From Asaia bogorensis (lineage in GTDB: Bacteria; Pseudomonadota; Alphaproteobacteria; CACIAM-22H2), in the NCBI GenBank assembly GCA_945901855.1, contig CAMDLT010000027.1, positions 1 to 58,467 of the forward strand: a DNA stretch of 58,467 nt, read 5' to 3'. The notes below the pieces were generated by a model. The model did not search any database and was not told the DNA's origin. It saw only the letters and a list, made by a program, of their open reading frames with translations. Positions 1-7,127 of this stretch are shown one piece after another. Within the stretch, counting starts at the first letter, position 1; each line of letters starts with the position of its first letter. Made by a program: the position numbers and the translations under genes.

Positions 1-2
1 TG

Positions 3-176
3 TCCGAACGCGCGGGCAAAATGCTGAAAGAAGAAATCGAAGCGCTGGGGCCCGTGCGCGGCAAGGACGTGGCCGAAGCGCAGACCGCGATGGTCAATGT
101 CGCCAAAGAACTCGCCGCCAAGGACGAGATCGTTCTCTCCAAGGGCGGCAGCGGCGAAGACGACATGATCTACTGA
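3..176 (+). CDS. fliG: FliG C-terminal fragment (flagellar motor switch), cut by window edge
   Basis: The reading frame is open from the first bases to a TGA at 174-176 and gives 57 residues ending GEDDMIY. The stretch EEIEALGPVRGKDVAEAQ matches the conserved last helices of the FliG C-terminal domain (family knowledge: ELGPVRLKDVEEAQ), the part of the rotor protein that meets the MotA stator at the cytoplasmic face of the flagellar basal body. Only the tail is present, so the start and the torque-generating charged ridge lie outside the window. A flagellar gene set probably continues to the left. The downstream reductase starts 5 bp after the stop, so the two may be co-transcribed. Identification rests on about 50 residues. 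Confidence 0.8.
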   Translation, partial: SERAGKMLKEEIEALGPVRGKDVAEAQTAMVNVAKELAAKDEIVLSKGGSGEDDMIY

Positions 177-181
177 CCGCG

Positions 182-1036
182 ATGGCTTCCGTCTCGCCGA
201 TCGCGCGCACCGTTCGTCTGGCCGACGGCATCGACTGCCCGGCCTTCGGCATGGGCACATGGCGCATGGGCGAACAGGGCAGCACGCGCGCGGCCGAAAT
301 CGCAGCTTTGCAGGCCGGGCTCGATGCGGGCGTAAAACTCATCGACACGGCCGAAATGTACGGCGAGGGCGAGGCCGAGACGATCGTTGCAGCGGCAATG
401 GCCGGGCGGCGCGACGGCGTGTTCGTCGTCTCCAAGGTCTATCCGCACAATGCCAGCCGTGCGGGCACAGTTGCGGCGTGCGAGCGCTCGCTGAAGCGGC
501 TTGGCACCGACCGCATCGATCTCTATCTGCTGCATTGGCCGGGCCGCCATCCGCTCGAAGAGACGGTCGCGGGTTTCGAGCAGCTGAAGCGCGCGGGAAA
601 AATCCGCAGCTGGGGTGTCAGCAATTTCGACATTGCCGACATCGAAGCTTTGTCGCGCATCGCGGGCGGCGATGCCTGCGCGACGAACCAAGTGCTCTAC
701 AATCTGTCGCGGCGCGGCATCGAAGCGGGGTTGAGCGCCGCGTGCGCCAAACGAAAAATACCGATCATGGCCTATTCGCCGCTCGACCAGGCGCGCATCC
801 CGCGCAAATCGACGCTTGCCGATGTTGCGCGCCGCCACAAGGCCACCCCGGCGCAGATCATGCTCGCCTGGGCCGCGCGCGACCCGACCGCGATCGTGAT
901 CCCCAAAGCGACGGGCACGGCGCATTTGGCCGAAAACATCGCGGCGATGGCTCTTCGTCTCGACGAAGCCGACCTTGCCGCCCTCGACGCGGCGTTCCCG
1001 CCGCCCAAAGGCCGCACGCCGCTAGAGATGCTTTGA
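182..1036 (+). CDS. Aldo/keto reductase family oxidoreductase
   Basis: A 284-residue NADPH-dependent aldo/keto reductase with a TIM-barrel fold, normal length for the short bacterial members. All four catalytic residues can be placed: Asp55 and Tyr60 in IDTAEMYGEGE, Lys85 in VSKVYPHN and His118 in LYLLHWPGR. The later GVSNF (substrate and cofactor loop) and IPKATGTAHLAEN (2'-phosphate binding region) are also present. The ATG lies 5 bp after the fliG stop and has no clear ribosome site, so translation may be coupled to fliG. The substrate cannot be told from sequence; such enzymes reduce aldehydes and ketones in the cytoplasm. The AT-rich island begins after its stop. Confidence 0.92.
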   Translation: MASVSPIARTVRLADGIDCPAFGMGTWRMGEQGSTRAAEIAALQAGLDAGVKLIDTAEMYGEGEAETIVAAAMAGRRDGVFVVSKVYPHNASRAGTVAACERSLKRLGTDRIDLYLLHWPGRHPLEETVAGFEQLKRAGKIRSWGVSNFDIADIEALSRIAGGDACATNQVLYNLSRRGIEAGLSAACAKRKIPIMAYSPLDQARIPRKSTLADVARRHKATPAQIMLAWAARDPTAIVIPKATGTAHLAENIAAMALRLDEADLAALDAAFPPPKGRTPLEML

Positions 1037-1180
1037 GTGGTCGAACTGAGCTGGCAGCCGTTTCTCGCGGCGACCTGAGCCGGGCGGAAGCTCCGCGTTT
1101 GTGGCGCGGAAAACTTCATAAAGAAACCGAGTCGACACTTGTCAATGTCAGCTGACTTAACTTGTGTGGAGTCAACGATA

Positions 1181-1209
1181 TTGTGAAAACCTCTCGGTGC
1201 TCCTACACT
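1181..1209 (+). promoter_or_regulatory. Possible sigma-70 promoter of the AAA/TOPRIM pair
   Basis: TTGTGA at 1181-1186 and TACACT at 1204-1209 are separated by 17 bases. Each box is close to the sigma-70 consensus, and the -10 lies 60 bp before the ATG of the ATPase gene. The surrounding 230 bp are AT-richer than the chromosome and carry no gene, so chance matches are more likely than usual. Confidence 0.4.
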
Positions 1210-1269
1210 ATATGCGAAATGTAAAGCGTCAGACTTAGGGCTAACAAGCCTCGACAGGATGAGTGGCAA

Positions 1270-2349
1270 ATGGCAACCGGTGTTTATTTAAAGTCATGTG
1301 AGATCAATAATTATCGAGGTCTTCGGAAGTTAACGCATAATGGCTTCAAGAGAATAAATCTTGTTGGAGGCCTGAATGGGTCTGGCAAAACAAGCTTACT
1401 AGAAGCACTGTTTCTTTTAAATGATCGACGAAATCCAAGTCCTATTTCCAGACCATTTCATTGGAGAAATCTGGAGTTGAACGTCGAAGAATCGTTTCGA
1501 TTTACTGCGTCCAATGAGCAATTGAGTGTGCCGGTAACCATTTCTGCTCAAACTAAAAATGGCAGGCAGACGGTTCGGTTGCAATGGGAAGAACAACAGG
1601 ACCCAGAACAAAGCGACCCGCTCAAGATAAATATGGCTAAAGCAGCCTTAGACTTTTCGACAACGCAGAGAATGGGGCTAACGCTCTACGCAACCGTAGA
1701 TGGAGAGCCAACACAGGAAACCCACATTCTTGATGCTGGTCCTCAGCAACTTAAGCTTCGTCACGCCCGCCCGAGTACGGGCGTTGTCGCGCTATGCACA
1801 ATGCTGAGTAAAGCAACTATGCATTCGCAAGCAGAACTTGCTGAACGGTTTACCCTCGCCCTTCAGAAAAAACTCAGGCGACGCCTTGTTTCAATCGCGT
1901 CGGCAATAACGCCGAAAATCAAAGATCTTGAGCTTTTACAATTGGGTTCTGCGTCTATTCTTTGCGGTGTATTGCACGATGAAACATATCTGCCACTGAA
2001 CATGTTGGGAGATGGCACGCTTACGGCCATCAGCATCGCTCTCGCTATAATCCAATGCGCTAAAGGAATTGTGTTTCTTGATGAATTTGATACAGCGATT
2101 CACTTTTCGAAGCTTGCTACTGTCTGGAACATCATTGCCGAGTTAGCAAAGGAATTCGAAACGCAAATCTTTGCTGCAACGCATTCGTTAGAGTGCATTA
2201 GGGCGGCTGAGGCAACTTTCTCAGCTTCAAATCTGAATAATGACTTCGTGTATCTACGACTTGATCGATTAAAAACGGAAGTAATTGTAACAGCCTACTC
2301 ATCGAGTGAACTAAGTTCTGCCCTGAAGGAAGAGTGGGAGGTCAGATAA
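1270..2349 (+). CDS. AAA ATPase (AAA_15/AAA_21, OLD-like), candidate defence ATPase
   Basis: A 359-residue SMC/OLD-like ATPase. Visible motifs in order are an N-terminal YRGLRKL strand typical of the family, Walker A GLNGSGKT at residues 34-41, an ABC-type signature LGDGT at 246-250, Walker B LDEFD at 270-274, and an H-loop His305 in AATHSLEC. The nuclease half of a classical OLD protein is absent. Instead the stop overlaps the start of a TOPRIM-like gene (TAATG), so the two halves appear as separate proteins, as in the two-gene PARIS systems (AriA/AriB). Base composition and codon use are clearly AT-richer than the neighbours, a sign of transfer. ATG at 1270 follows AGGA at 1256-1259. The role in phage defence is inference; other AAA_15 proteins have unknown roles. 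Confidence 0.85.
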   Translation: MATGVYLKSCEINNYRGLRKLTHNGFKRINLVGGLNGSGKTSLLEALFLLNDRRNPSPISRPFHWRNLELNVEESFRFTASNEQLSVPVTISAQTKNGRQTVRLQWEEQQDPEQSDPLKINMAKAALDFSTTQRMGLTLYATVDGEPTQETHILDAGPQQLKLRHARPSTGVVALCTMLSKATMHSQAELAERFTLALQKKLRRRLVSIASAITPKIKDLELLQLGSASILCGVLHDETYLPLNMLGDGTLTAISIALAIIQCAKGIVFLDEFDTAIHFSKLATVWNIIAELAKEFETQIFAATHSLECIRAAEATFSASNLNNDFVYLRLDRLKTEVIVTAYSSSELSSALKEEWEVR

Positions 2350-2993
2350 TGTCTGACAGCTTCGGTATTCCTGGAATAAAGCAACTTACTAGACCTAAAG
2401 TTGTTCTTGTCGAAGGTCAGGATGATTCGTTCTTTTTTGGTCATTTGCTGGAGAATCTCGGAGCAAACAAAGAATCAATTGGCATCATCAGCATAACCGG
2501 ACACTCCCAATTGAGTGAAAATCTTGTTTCACTTAAGAAATCGAGCTTGTTTGTTCAGGGAAAAGTTACTCGTATCGCTGTTGCTCTTGACGCAGACACA
2601 GATTCTGCCTCGGCGCTTGATCGGATTCATACTGCTTATCGCGCATGTGATTTTCCGACACCTGCACATTCGCATTTCACAGCAAACTCCTCCGGCATTG
2701 AGTTCGGCGCATATGTAATACCGAGTCATCCGGGAACTGATGATTTAGAGCGACTTTGTTTAGACACGATCCCGAATAACCCTCTGCTTGGAAGCGCGAG
2801 GACATTTCTAACTAAGATGGAAAATGACTTCGGGGTTCCGACTGCGAAGCGATACAAGCGCCTTGCTCAAATCTTCTTGGCGCTGCAAAACATAGAGACA
2901 AGGGGCGTTGGGAGATCGTTTATTGATGTTTTTGATATCAACCATGAGAGTCTAAATGGCATAAGGGATTTCGTCGGTCGTCTAGCAAGCTAG
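2349..2993 (+). CDS. TOPRIM-like DUF3226/DUF4435-type protein, candidate nuclease partner
   Basis: A 214-residue protein with TOPRIM hallmarks: Glu22 in VLVEGQDD, the DxD pair Asp81/Asp83 in VALDADTDS, and a following GIEFGAYVIPSHPGTDDLE segment that resembles the conserved DUF3226 pattern (a Pro-rich turn then LE). TOPRIM folds bind Mg2+ and cut or handle nucleic acid in OLD, Gabija and PARIS systems. I chose ATG 2349 rather than the upstream ATG at 2334: it overlaps the ATPase stop by one base and has GGGAGG at 2337-2342. The gene shares the AT-rich composition of its partner. No third gene follows; the RAYT terminus begins 26 bp after the stop. Nuclease activity is inferred. Confidence 0.75.
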   Translation: MSDSFGIPGIKQLTRPKVVLVEGQDDSFFFGHLLENLGANKESIGIISITGHSQLSENLVSLKKSSLFVQGKVTRIAVALDADTDSASALDRIHTAYRACDFPTPAHSHFTANSSGIEFGAYVIPSHPGTDDLERLCLDTIPNNPLLGSARTFLTKMENDFGVPTAKRYKRLAQIFLALQNIETRGVGRSFIDVFDINHESLNGIRDFVGRLAS

Positions 2994-3011
2994 GGATATA
3001 GGTCATGGAGC

Positions 3012-3036
3012 AATTCCAGGGACACTATACTTAATT
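3012..3036 (+). repeat. Left terminus of RAYT-type element
   Basis: GGGACACTATACTT at 3019-3032, flanked by AATT on both sides, is repeated in inverted orientation at 3588-3601. The pair brackets the transposase remnant. This terminus resembles sequence often seen beside IS200/RAYT-like transposases in Proteobacteria. Confidence 0.8.
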
Positions 3037-3078
3037 GACTCCCCGCGCGGTGTCTTAAAGCATCCTCTGATAGCACGA

Positions 3079-3589
3079 TTGGTACGAGTTGTCGCTCCGG
3101 GGGTTCCGCACCACGTCACCCAACGCGGCAACCGGCGGCAGCAGGTCTTTTTCGGCGCGGACGACGACGCCGAATATCGCGCATTGGCGGCGCAAAGCTG
3201 CCGGGCGGCGGGTGTTGCGGTGTGGGGCTATTGCCTGATGCCCAACTACGTCCATCTGATCCTAGTGCCCGACGAACCGGCGGGGCTGCGCGCGGCTCTC
3301 GCCGAGGCACATCGACGCTATTCGCGGCGCGTCAATTTCCGCGAGGGCTGGCGGGGCTATTTGTGGCCCAACTTTCTTCGCAGCGGGCCGCTTCGCCTCG
3401 GTCGCGATGGACGACGCCCATCTGCTGGCGTGCGCGCGCTATGTCGAACTCAATCCGGTGCGCGCGGGCCTCGCGACGCGGGCCGAAGACTGGCTGTGGT
3501 CGAGTGCCGCCGCCCTCGAACCCCGCACGGGCCGTGCGCTCGTGCGTCAAAAGCCGGGTCCGAAGCCGGGTGCATCGACCGGAAGATAA
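3079..3589 (+). pseudogene. RAYT/REP-associated IS200-type (Y1_Tnp) transposase, frameshifted
   Basis: The first frame (TTG at 3079) encodes VAPGVPHHVTQRGNRRQ and GYCLMPNYVHLILVP. These are the hallmark segments of the REP-associated tyrosine transposases, with the HUH-type HLI and the catalytic-helix region to follow. After GYLW near 3365 the homology moves to another frame, resuming at about 3390 as GRFASVAMDDAHLLACARYVELNPVRAGL up to TAA at 3587-3589. One or two indels between about 3365 and 3390 therefore break the gene. An active RAYT is a single-stranded DNA transposase acting on its terminal hairpins. High GC matches the chromosome, not the adjacent AT-rich island. A sequencing error at a single base cannot be excluded. 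Confidence 0.85.
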
Positions 3590-3608
3590 GTATAGTGTCC
3601 CCGTAATT
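3586..3608 (-). repeat. Right terminus of RAYT-type element
   Basis: AAGTATAGTGTCCC at 3588-3601 followed by CGTAATT is the inverted copy of the left terminus at 3012-3036, with identity over the 14-bp core. The transposase stop codon lies inside it. Confidence 0.8.
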
Positions 3609-3624
3609 CTCTGATCGGCGGGCG

Positions 3625-3876
3625 CTAACCGCCCAAGCGGCGGATCTGGGCGCGAATGGCACCCGCATCGAGCGTCACGCCGTGATTGGCGAAATCGGCC
3701 GCGATCTTGCGCACCACGTCTTCGCTGCCCGGCGCCTCGTAATCCGCGGCCGCGACTTCCTGCTCGTAGGCATCCAGCCACGCGCCGGTAAAGCCCATTT
3801 GCCGACCCGCCCACTGGGCCAAACGGCGATTGCGTTCATGCACATCGGCACAGTGAAATTCCCGATTATCAGCCAT
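3625..3876 (-). CDS. DUF1476 / F1-ATPase zeta-subunit-like small protein
   Basis: An 83-residue protein. The segment HERNRRLAQWAGRQMGFTGAWLDAYEQEVAAADYEAPGSEDVV and the RKIAADFANHGV that follows match the alphaproteobacterial DUF1476 family (RRNKLLGLWAAEKLGL, then a PGDEDVVRK region). In Paracoccus this family includes the zeta inhibitor of the F1-ATPase. The N-terminal stretch, which in zeta carries the inhibitory segment, is short and divergent here (MADNREFHCADV), so inhibition of the ATPase is uncertain. ATG at 3876 was chosen because homology begins shortly after it; an upstream in-frame start at 3918 would add 14 unlikely residues. It stands alone, next to the RAYT remnant. Confidence 0.7.
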   Translation of the reverse strand: MADNREFHCADVHERNRRLAQWAGRQMGFTGAWLDAYEQEVAAADYEAPGSEDVVRKIAADFANHGVTLDAGAIRAQIRRLGG

Positions 3877-4304
3877 GCAACCGGATATGGTCGCGCCACG
3901 GCCAAAATACGAGGCCACAAGCCGCCAATATAAATCACGGGAACATGATTTTTAGCCCGGCTCTGGCGCAGCCCGCTTCGGTCCCGGCTTTTGTCGTGCG
4001 CGCGTTCGGCCGGCGTGCTTGCTGCGGCGGCGTTCTGCGCGGTCCGCGACGTGGTGGCCCAACGCTAGGCGCGGCGCCACGCTTGCTAAACCGTCGTCGC
4101 GTGTACAATTCAAATTCTTTCTTTGTTCCCTTTTTTATGGTAGGTTTGTCGCAAGCTTGAACTCTGTTTTGGCTGTGCTGTTTGACATTGTGAATAGAAA
4201 TATTGGCGTCGCCGCAGGCGCGCAAAATTTTCTGTGCGACTGTCGCATAGGGCGATTCTCCAACGACGGAAAATCAACCCCTTAGCGGCCGAACTTCAGA
4301 AAAA
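3877..4304. other. Intergenic stretch without a recognisable gene
   Basis: The first half is GC-rich. From about 4100 the sequence turns AT-rich, with a pyrimidine run at 4117-4138, a boxA-like 24-mer at 4174-4197 and a GC-rich partial palindrome after it (GTCGCCGCAGGCGCG). Short open frames here show no family features. I see no tRNA or rRNA. Confidence 0.5.
4174..4197 (+). repeat. boxA-like intergenic repeat, copy 1
   Basis: TGTGCTGTTTGACA followed by TTGTGAATAG. The first 14 bases are identical to copy 2 (minus strand, 18788-18810), and the remainder differs by one inserted base and one substitution. TGCTGTTTGACA resembles the boxA antitermination element of bacterial rRNA leaders (E. coli TGCTCTTTAACA), but no rRNA gene follows in this window. 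Confidence 0.6.
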
Positions 4305-4392
4305 TGTCGCGTAGAATCGCAAAAATGTCGCGTCTATGTCGCGCAGATGTTGCGTCTGCGTCGCGCAGATGTCGCGTCTGTGTCGCATTGGT
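4305..4392. repeat. Phased 11-bp tandem repeat array (TGTCGCG core)
   Basis: TGTCGC or a one-base variant starts at 4326, 4337, 4348, 4359, 4370 and 4381, exactly every 11 bp, with one more copy at 4305. The four bases after each TGTCGCG alternate TCTR / CAGA, so a 22-bp higher-order unit is repeated about three times. Adjacent units give inverted repeats such as TCTGCG-TCG-CGCAGA. Neither 11 nor 22 is a multiple of three, so this is not a protein repeat. The array lies just beyond the 3' end of rpoH. Confidence 0.85.
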
Positions 4393-4416
4393 CGCGCGCG
4401 GCAGACCCCAGTCGAA

Positions 4417-4432
4417 CCCGCCAAAAGGCGGG
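4417..4432 (-). terminator. Possible terminator hairpin after rpoH
   Basis: CCCGCC-AAAA-GGCGGG lies 4 bp beyond the rpoH stop; on the minus strand it is followed by TTCGACTGG. The stem is strong but the T tract is poor, so termination may be weak. Confidence 0.35.
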
Positions 4433-4436
4433 GACG

Positions 4437-5360
4437 TCAGGCGTAAGCGAGGCGGGGGGCCGTCTCGGCCAGGCGCGCAAGTTCGCGCGTCCGGGCCTGC
4501 AGCTTCGCGATGGCGCGTTCTTCGAGCTGGCGCACGCGTTCGCGGCTGACGCCAAAGCGCTTGGAGAGGTCCTCCAGCGTCTCGGGCTCCTCGCGCAGAT
4601 TGCGCGCGCGCACGATCTCGCGCTCGCGCGTATCGAGCGTTTCCAGCGCCTGGTCGACCAAGCTGCGCTGCCAACGTTTTTCGTCGCTCGCCAGCATTTC
4701 GGCTTCGACATTGACGTTGGGATCGGCGATTTCGCTTGGCAGCATGTCGCCTTTGGCGGTCTGCACGGGCGCATCGAGCGGCACGACGGCGCCGCGCGCC
4801 GCCACTTCGATCTCGACCACGTCGTGCTCGCCAAGGCTCGTCGCCTTGGCGATTTTGGCGATGTCGGCTTGGCTCAGCCGCATGTCGGCATCGATGCCAA
4901 GCTTGCGCTTGATCGATGTCAGGCTGAACAGCAGCTTCTTGCGCGCGACGGCCGTGCCGATCGTCACCATCGACCAGGACGACAGCACGAACTCCTGGAT
5001 CGACGCTTTGATCCACCACATCGCGTAGGTCGACAGGCGCACGCCGCGCTCGGGGTCGAACCGCTTGACCGCGTGCATCAGCCCGATATTGCCCTCGGCA
5101 ATCAGATCGGGCAGCGGCAAGCCGTAGCCGCGATACTTCCACGCCATCTTGACCACAAGCCGCAGATGGCTTGTGACCAGGCGATGGGCTGCCGCGACAT
5201 CTTGGTCGTCGCGCCAGGCACGGCCAAGGGCACGCTCTTCTTCGGGTTCGAGCATGGGAAAGCGCTGGATCTCGACCATGTATCGGCCAAGCTCCGCGCG
5301 CGGGGAATTTTGCGGGATCGAAACTGTCGGCAAATCTGCCGTCGTGGCTGCATACGACAT
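4437..5360 (-). CDS. rpoH: RNA polymerase sigma-32 (heat-shock) factor RpoH
   Basis: A 307-residue group of sigma-70 family regions 1.2-4: region 2 with HLRLVVKMAWKYRGYGLPLPDLIAEGNIGLMHAVKRFDP (about 65-103), region 2.4 RLSTYAMWWIKASIQEFVL, and region 4.2 helix-turn-helix TLEDLSKRFGVSRERVRQLEE near 265-288. The RpoH box that usually reads QRKLFFNLR appears as ARKKLLFSL at 139-147, a recognisable variant. It directs core polymerase to heat-shock promoters (chaperones, proteases). ATG 5360 is preceded by AGGAGGGTGG, an excellent ribosome site; in-frame codons further upstream are unlikely to be used. Alphaproteobacteria often carry more than one RpoH, so this may be one paralogue. Confidence 0.93.
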   Translation of the reverse strand: MSYAATTADLPTVSIPQNSPRAELGRYMVEIQRFPMLEPEEERALGRAWRDDQDVAAAHRLVTSHLRLVVKMAWKYRGYGLPLPDLIAEGNIGLMHAVKRFDPERGVRLSTYAMWWIKASIQEFVLSSWSMVTIGTAVARKKLLFSLTSIKRKLGIDADMRLSQADIAKIAKATSLGEHDVVEIEVAARGAVVPLDAPVQTAKGDMLPSEIADPNVNVEAEMLASDEKRWQRSLVDQALETLDTREREIVRARNLREEPETLEDLSKRFGVSRERVRQLEERAIAKLQARTRELARLAETAPRLAYA

Positions 5361-5425
5361 GGACCACCCTCCTTGAGGCTTGATCGTCGATGTTCTGGAC
5401 CCCAAATGGGCATCCCAACACGTCA

Positions 5426-5454
5426 AAAGTAAGGCGCTCTCAGAAGTTAATCAA
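5426..5454 (-). promoter_or_regulatory. Possible rpoH promoter
   Basis: On the minus strand TTGATT (5449-5454) and TACTTT (5426-5431) are 17 bases apart, about 66 bp before the rpoH ATG. The match to the sigma-70 consensus is moderate. Confidence 0.35.
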
Positions 5455-5510
5455 GGTTAACGCGATAAAAATCGACCGATTTTAGATCCGCGTTGAAAAC
5501 CCGTTCCAAA

Positions 5511-6962
5511 TCAATCGGCTGCGGTTCCCGGCTTGCGGTCGATCGCATCCCACGTTTGTTTTTTGCGGTAGATGGTCGAGGGGCTGATTTCCAGGAAGGC
5601 GGCGGCGCGCGGGATATTGCCGTCGCAGCTGGCGATCGCCGCTTCGATGATCTCGCGTTCGGCGATCCACAAGGGCCGGATGCCAAGCTTGCCGCTTTCC
5701 GGTTCGGCGCCGTCGCCCGGCGCGTTGGTCGATCTGTCGGTCAGCGCGTCGCCGAAGCCAACGCCTTTTGTATCTTTGAGGTGGGCCGGCAGCATGGCCG
5801 CACGGACCGTCTCGCCGCCATGCAGCACCACGACCGAGCGCATCGCGTTTTCGATTTCGCGAACATTGCCGGGCCACGCGTAGCTGCGCAGCGCGTACTG
5901 GGCGTCGGACGCGATGTCGCGAAACGGCTTGCCCTCTTCCTTGGCGAAACGCAGCAGCGCATCGCGCGCCAGCAGCACGCCGTCGTCCTCGCGCGCGCGC
6001 ACGGGCGGCATCTGCAGCGGAATCACATGGAGGCGGAAAAACAGGTCTTCGCGCAGCCGCCCCGCGCGCACTTCCTCGCGCGGATCGCGGACCGAACTGC
6101 ACACGATGCGGATATCGGCCGCAACCGGGCTGCCGCCATCCTCGGGCTCGACGATGCCGCTGGCCAGCACGCGCAGCAATTTGGCCTGCAAGATCGGGTC
6201 CATTTCGCCGACTTCTTGCAACAGCAGGGTGCCGCCGTTCGCGCGCACGATGGCGCCCAGCGCCTCGTCCTCGCCGCCGAACAGCGTGCGTGCCAGCGCC
6301 TCGCGCGGCACGGCCGAGCAGGATACGGCAACGAAGGGTCCGGCCGCACGCGTCGAGCGACGATGGATCGCTTCCGCGCACAGCCGTTTGCCCGAACCGC
6401 TTTCGCCGCTGATATAAATCGGCGCCTGGCTCGGCGCGGCGCTGTCGACGATGCGGTAGACGCGCTGCATGGCAAGCGAGCCGCCGATCATGCCGAAATA
6501 ACGGTCGCGCGCAAAATCGGCTTTGTAGGTATCGACGGCCGCGCGCAGGCGCAGCCGCTCCAGCGCGTTGCGCACCGTGACCAGCAGGCGGTCGCGCGCG
6601 AACGGCTTCACGATGAAGTCGAACGCACCTTCGCGCATGGCTTCGACCGCGACCGCGAGCGTGCCCGTTGCGGTTACCACCAGCGTTTCGACCGGCAATT
6701 CCTGGCGGCGAATTTCCTTCAGAACCTGCAGGCCGTTGCCGTCCGGCAGATTGAGGTCGAGCACGATCGCGTCGAACGACATCGATTCCAGTCGTCCGAG
6801 CGCCGCTGCGACCGTCCCGGCGGTTTCGGCATGATAGTTCGCCGAGCGCAGATATTCGACGTAGAGCGCCGCCGTCGCCTCGGAATCCTCGACGACCAAA
6901 ATTGCAGGCGTCGATTGCGCGGACGAACCGCTTTCCAAAGGGGTATTGCTGTTTATATCCAT
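5511..6962 (-). CDS. NtrC-like response regulator lacking the GAFTGA loop
   Basis: A 483-residue protein with a receiver domain (phosphoacceptor Asp69 in VLDLNLPDG, Lys119 in IVKPF), an AAA+ sigma-54-activator-type domain and a C-terminal Fis-like helix-turn-helix (NIPRAAAFLEISPSTIYRKK). The central domain is degenerate. Walker A reads GESGSGKR (186-193). The GAFTGA L1 loop is deleted, leaving FGGEDEALGAIVRANGGTL. Walker B is LLLQE (247-251) where LFLDE is normal, so the Mg2+-coordinating Asp is Gln. The arginine-finger segment REDLFFRL is intact. It may bind DNA and act without sigma-54, as Rhodobacter NtrC does. ATG 6962 gives the usual short lead. Transcribed toward rpoH and divergent from liv. 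No partner kinase is adjacent. Confidence 0.88.
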   Translation of the reverse strand: MDINSNTPLESGSSAQSTPAILVVEDSEATAALYVEYLRSANYHAETAGTVAAALGRLESMSFDAIVLDLNLPDGNGLQVLKEIRRQELPVETLVVTATGTLAVAVEAMREGAFDFIVKPFARDRLLVTVRNALERLRLRAAVDTYKADFARDRYFGMIGGSLAMQRVYRIVDSAAPSQAPIYISGESGSGKRLCAEAIHRRSTRAAGPFVAVSCSAVPREALARTLFGGEDEALGAIVRANGGTLLLQEVGEMDPILQAKLLRVLASGIVEPEDGGSPVAADIRIVCSSVRDPREEVRAGRLREDLFFRLHVIPLQMPPVRAREDDGVLLARDALLRFAKEEGKPFRDIASDAQYALRSYAWPGNVREIENAMRSVVVLHGGETVRAAMLPAHLKDTKGVGFGDALTDRSTNAPGDGAEPESGKLGIRPLWIAEREIIEAAIASCDGNIPRAAAFLEISPSTIYRKKQTWDAIDRKPGTAAD

Positions 6963-7127
6963 GATGCAATTACAGTTTCGTATGCACGACCGACGCAAAC
7001 TTTTCGCATCGGCAAGGAACCTGATTAAAGCGCTTTCTTTTGGAAAATGCCACGACTATGTTACATCGGTATCCTGCAAATAGAGACTTTGCAAAAAGCG
7101 AAAAAAAGCGATACGGGGTCGGCACGT

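Noticed and set aside
4174..4310. boxA-like element as the leader of an rRNA operon
   Set aside because: No 16S-like sequence follows; the next features are the repeat array and rpoH on the other strand.
4305..4392. Repeat array as a CRISPR
   Set aside because: Units are 11 bp with only 4-base linkers that themselves repeat; there are no unique spacers and no cas genes.
5493..7028. Plus-strand open frame opposite the NtrC-like gene
   Set aside because: Shadow of the minus-strand gene; the translation has no known domain.
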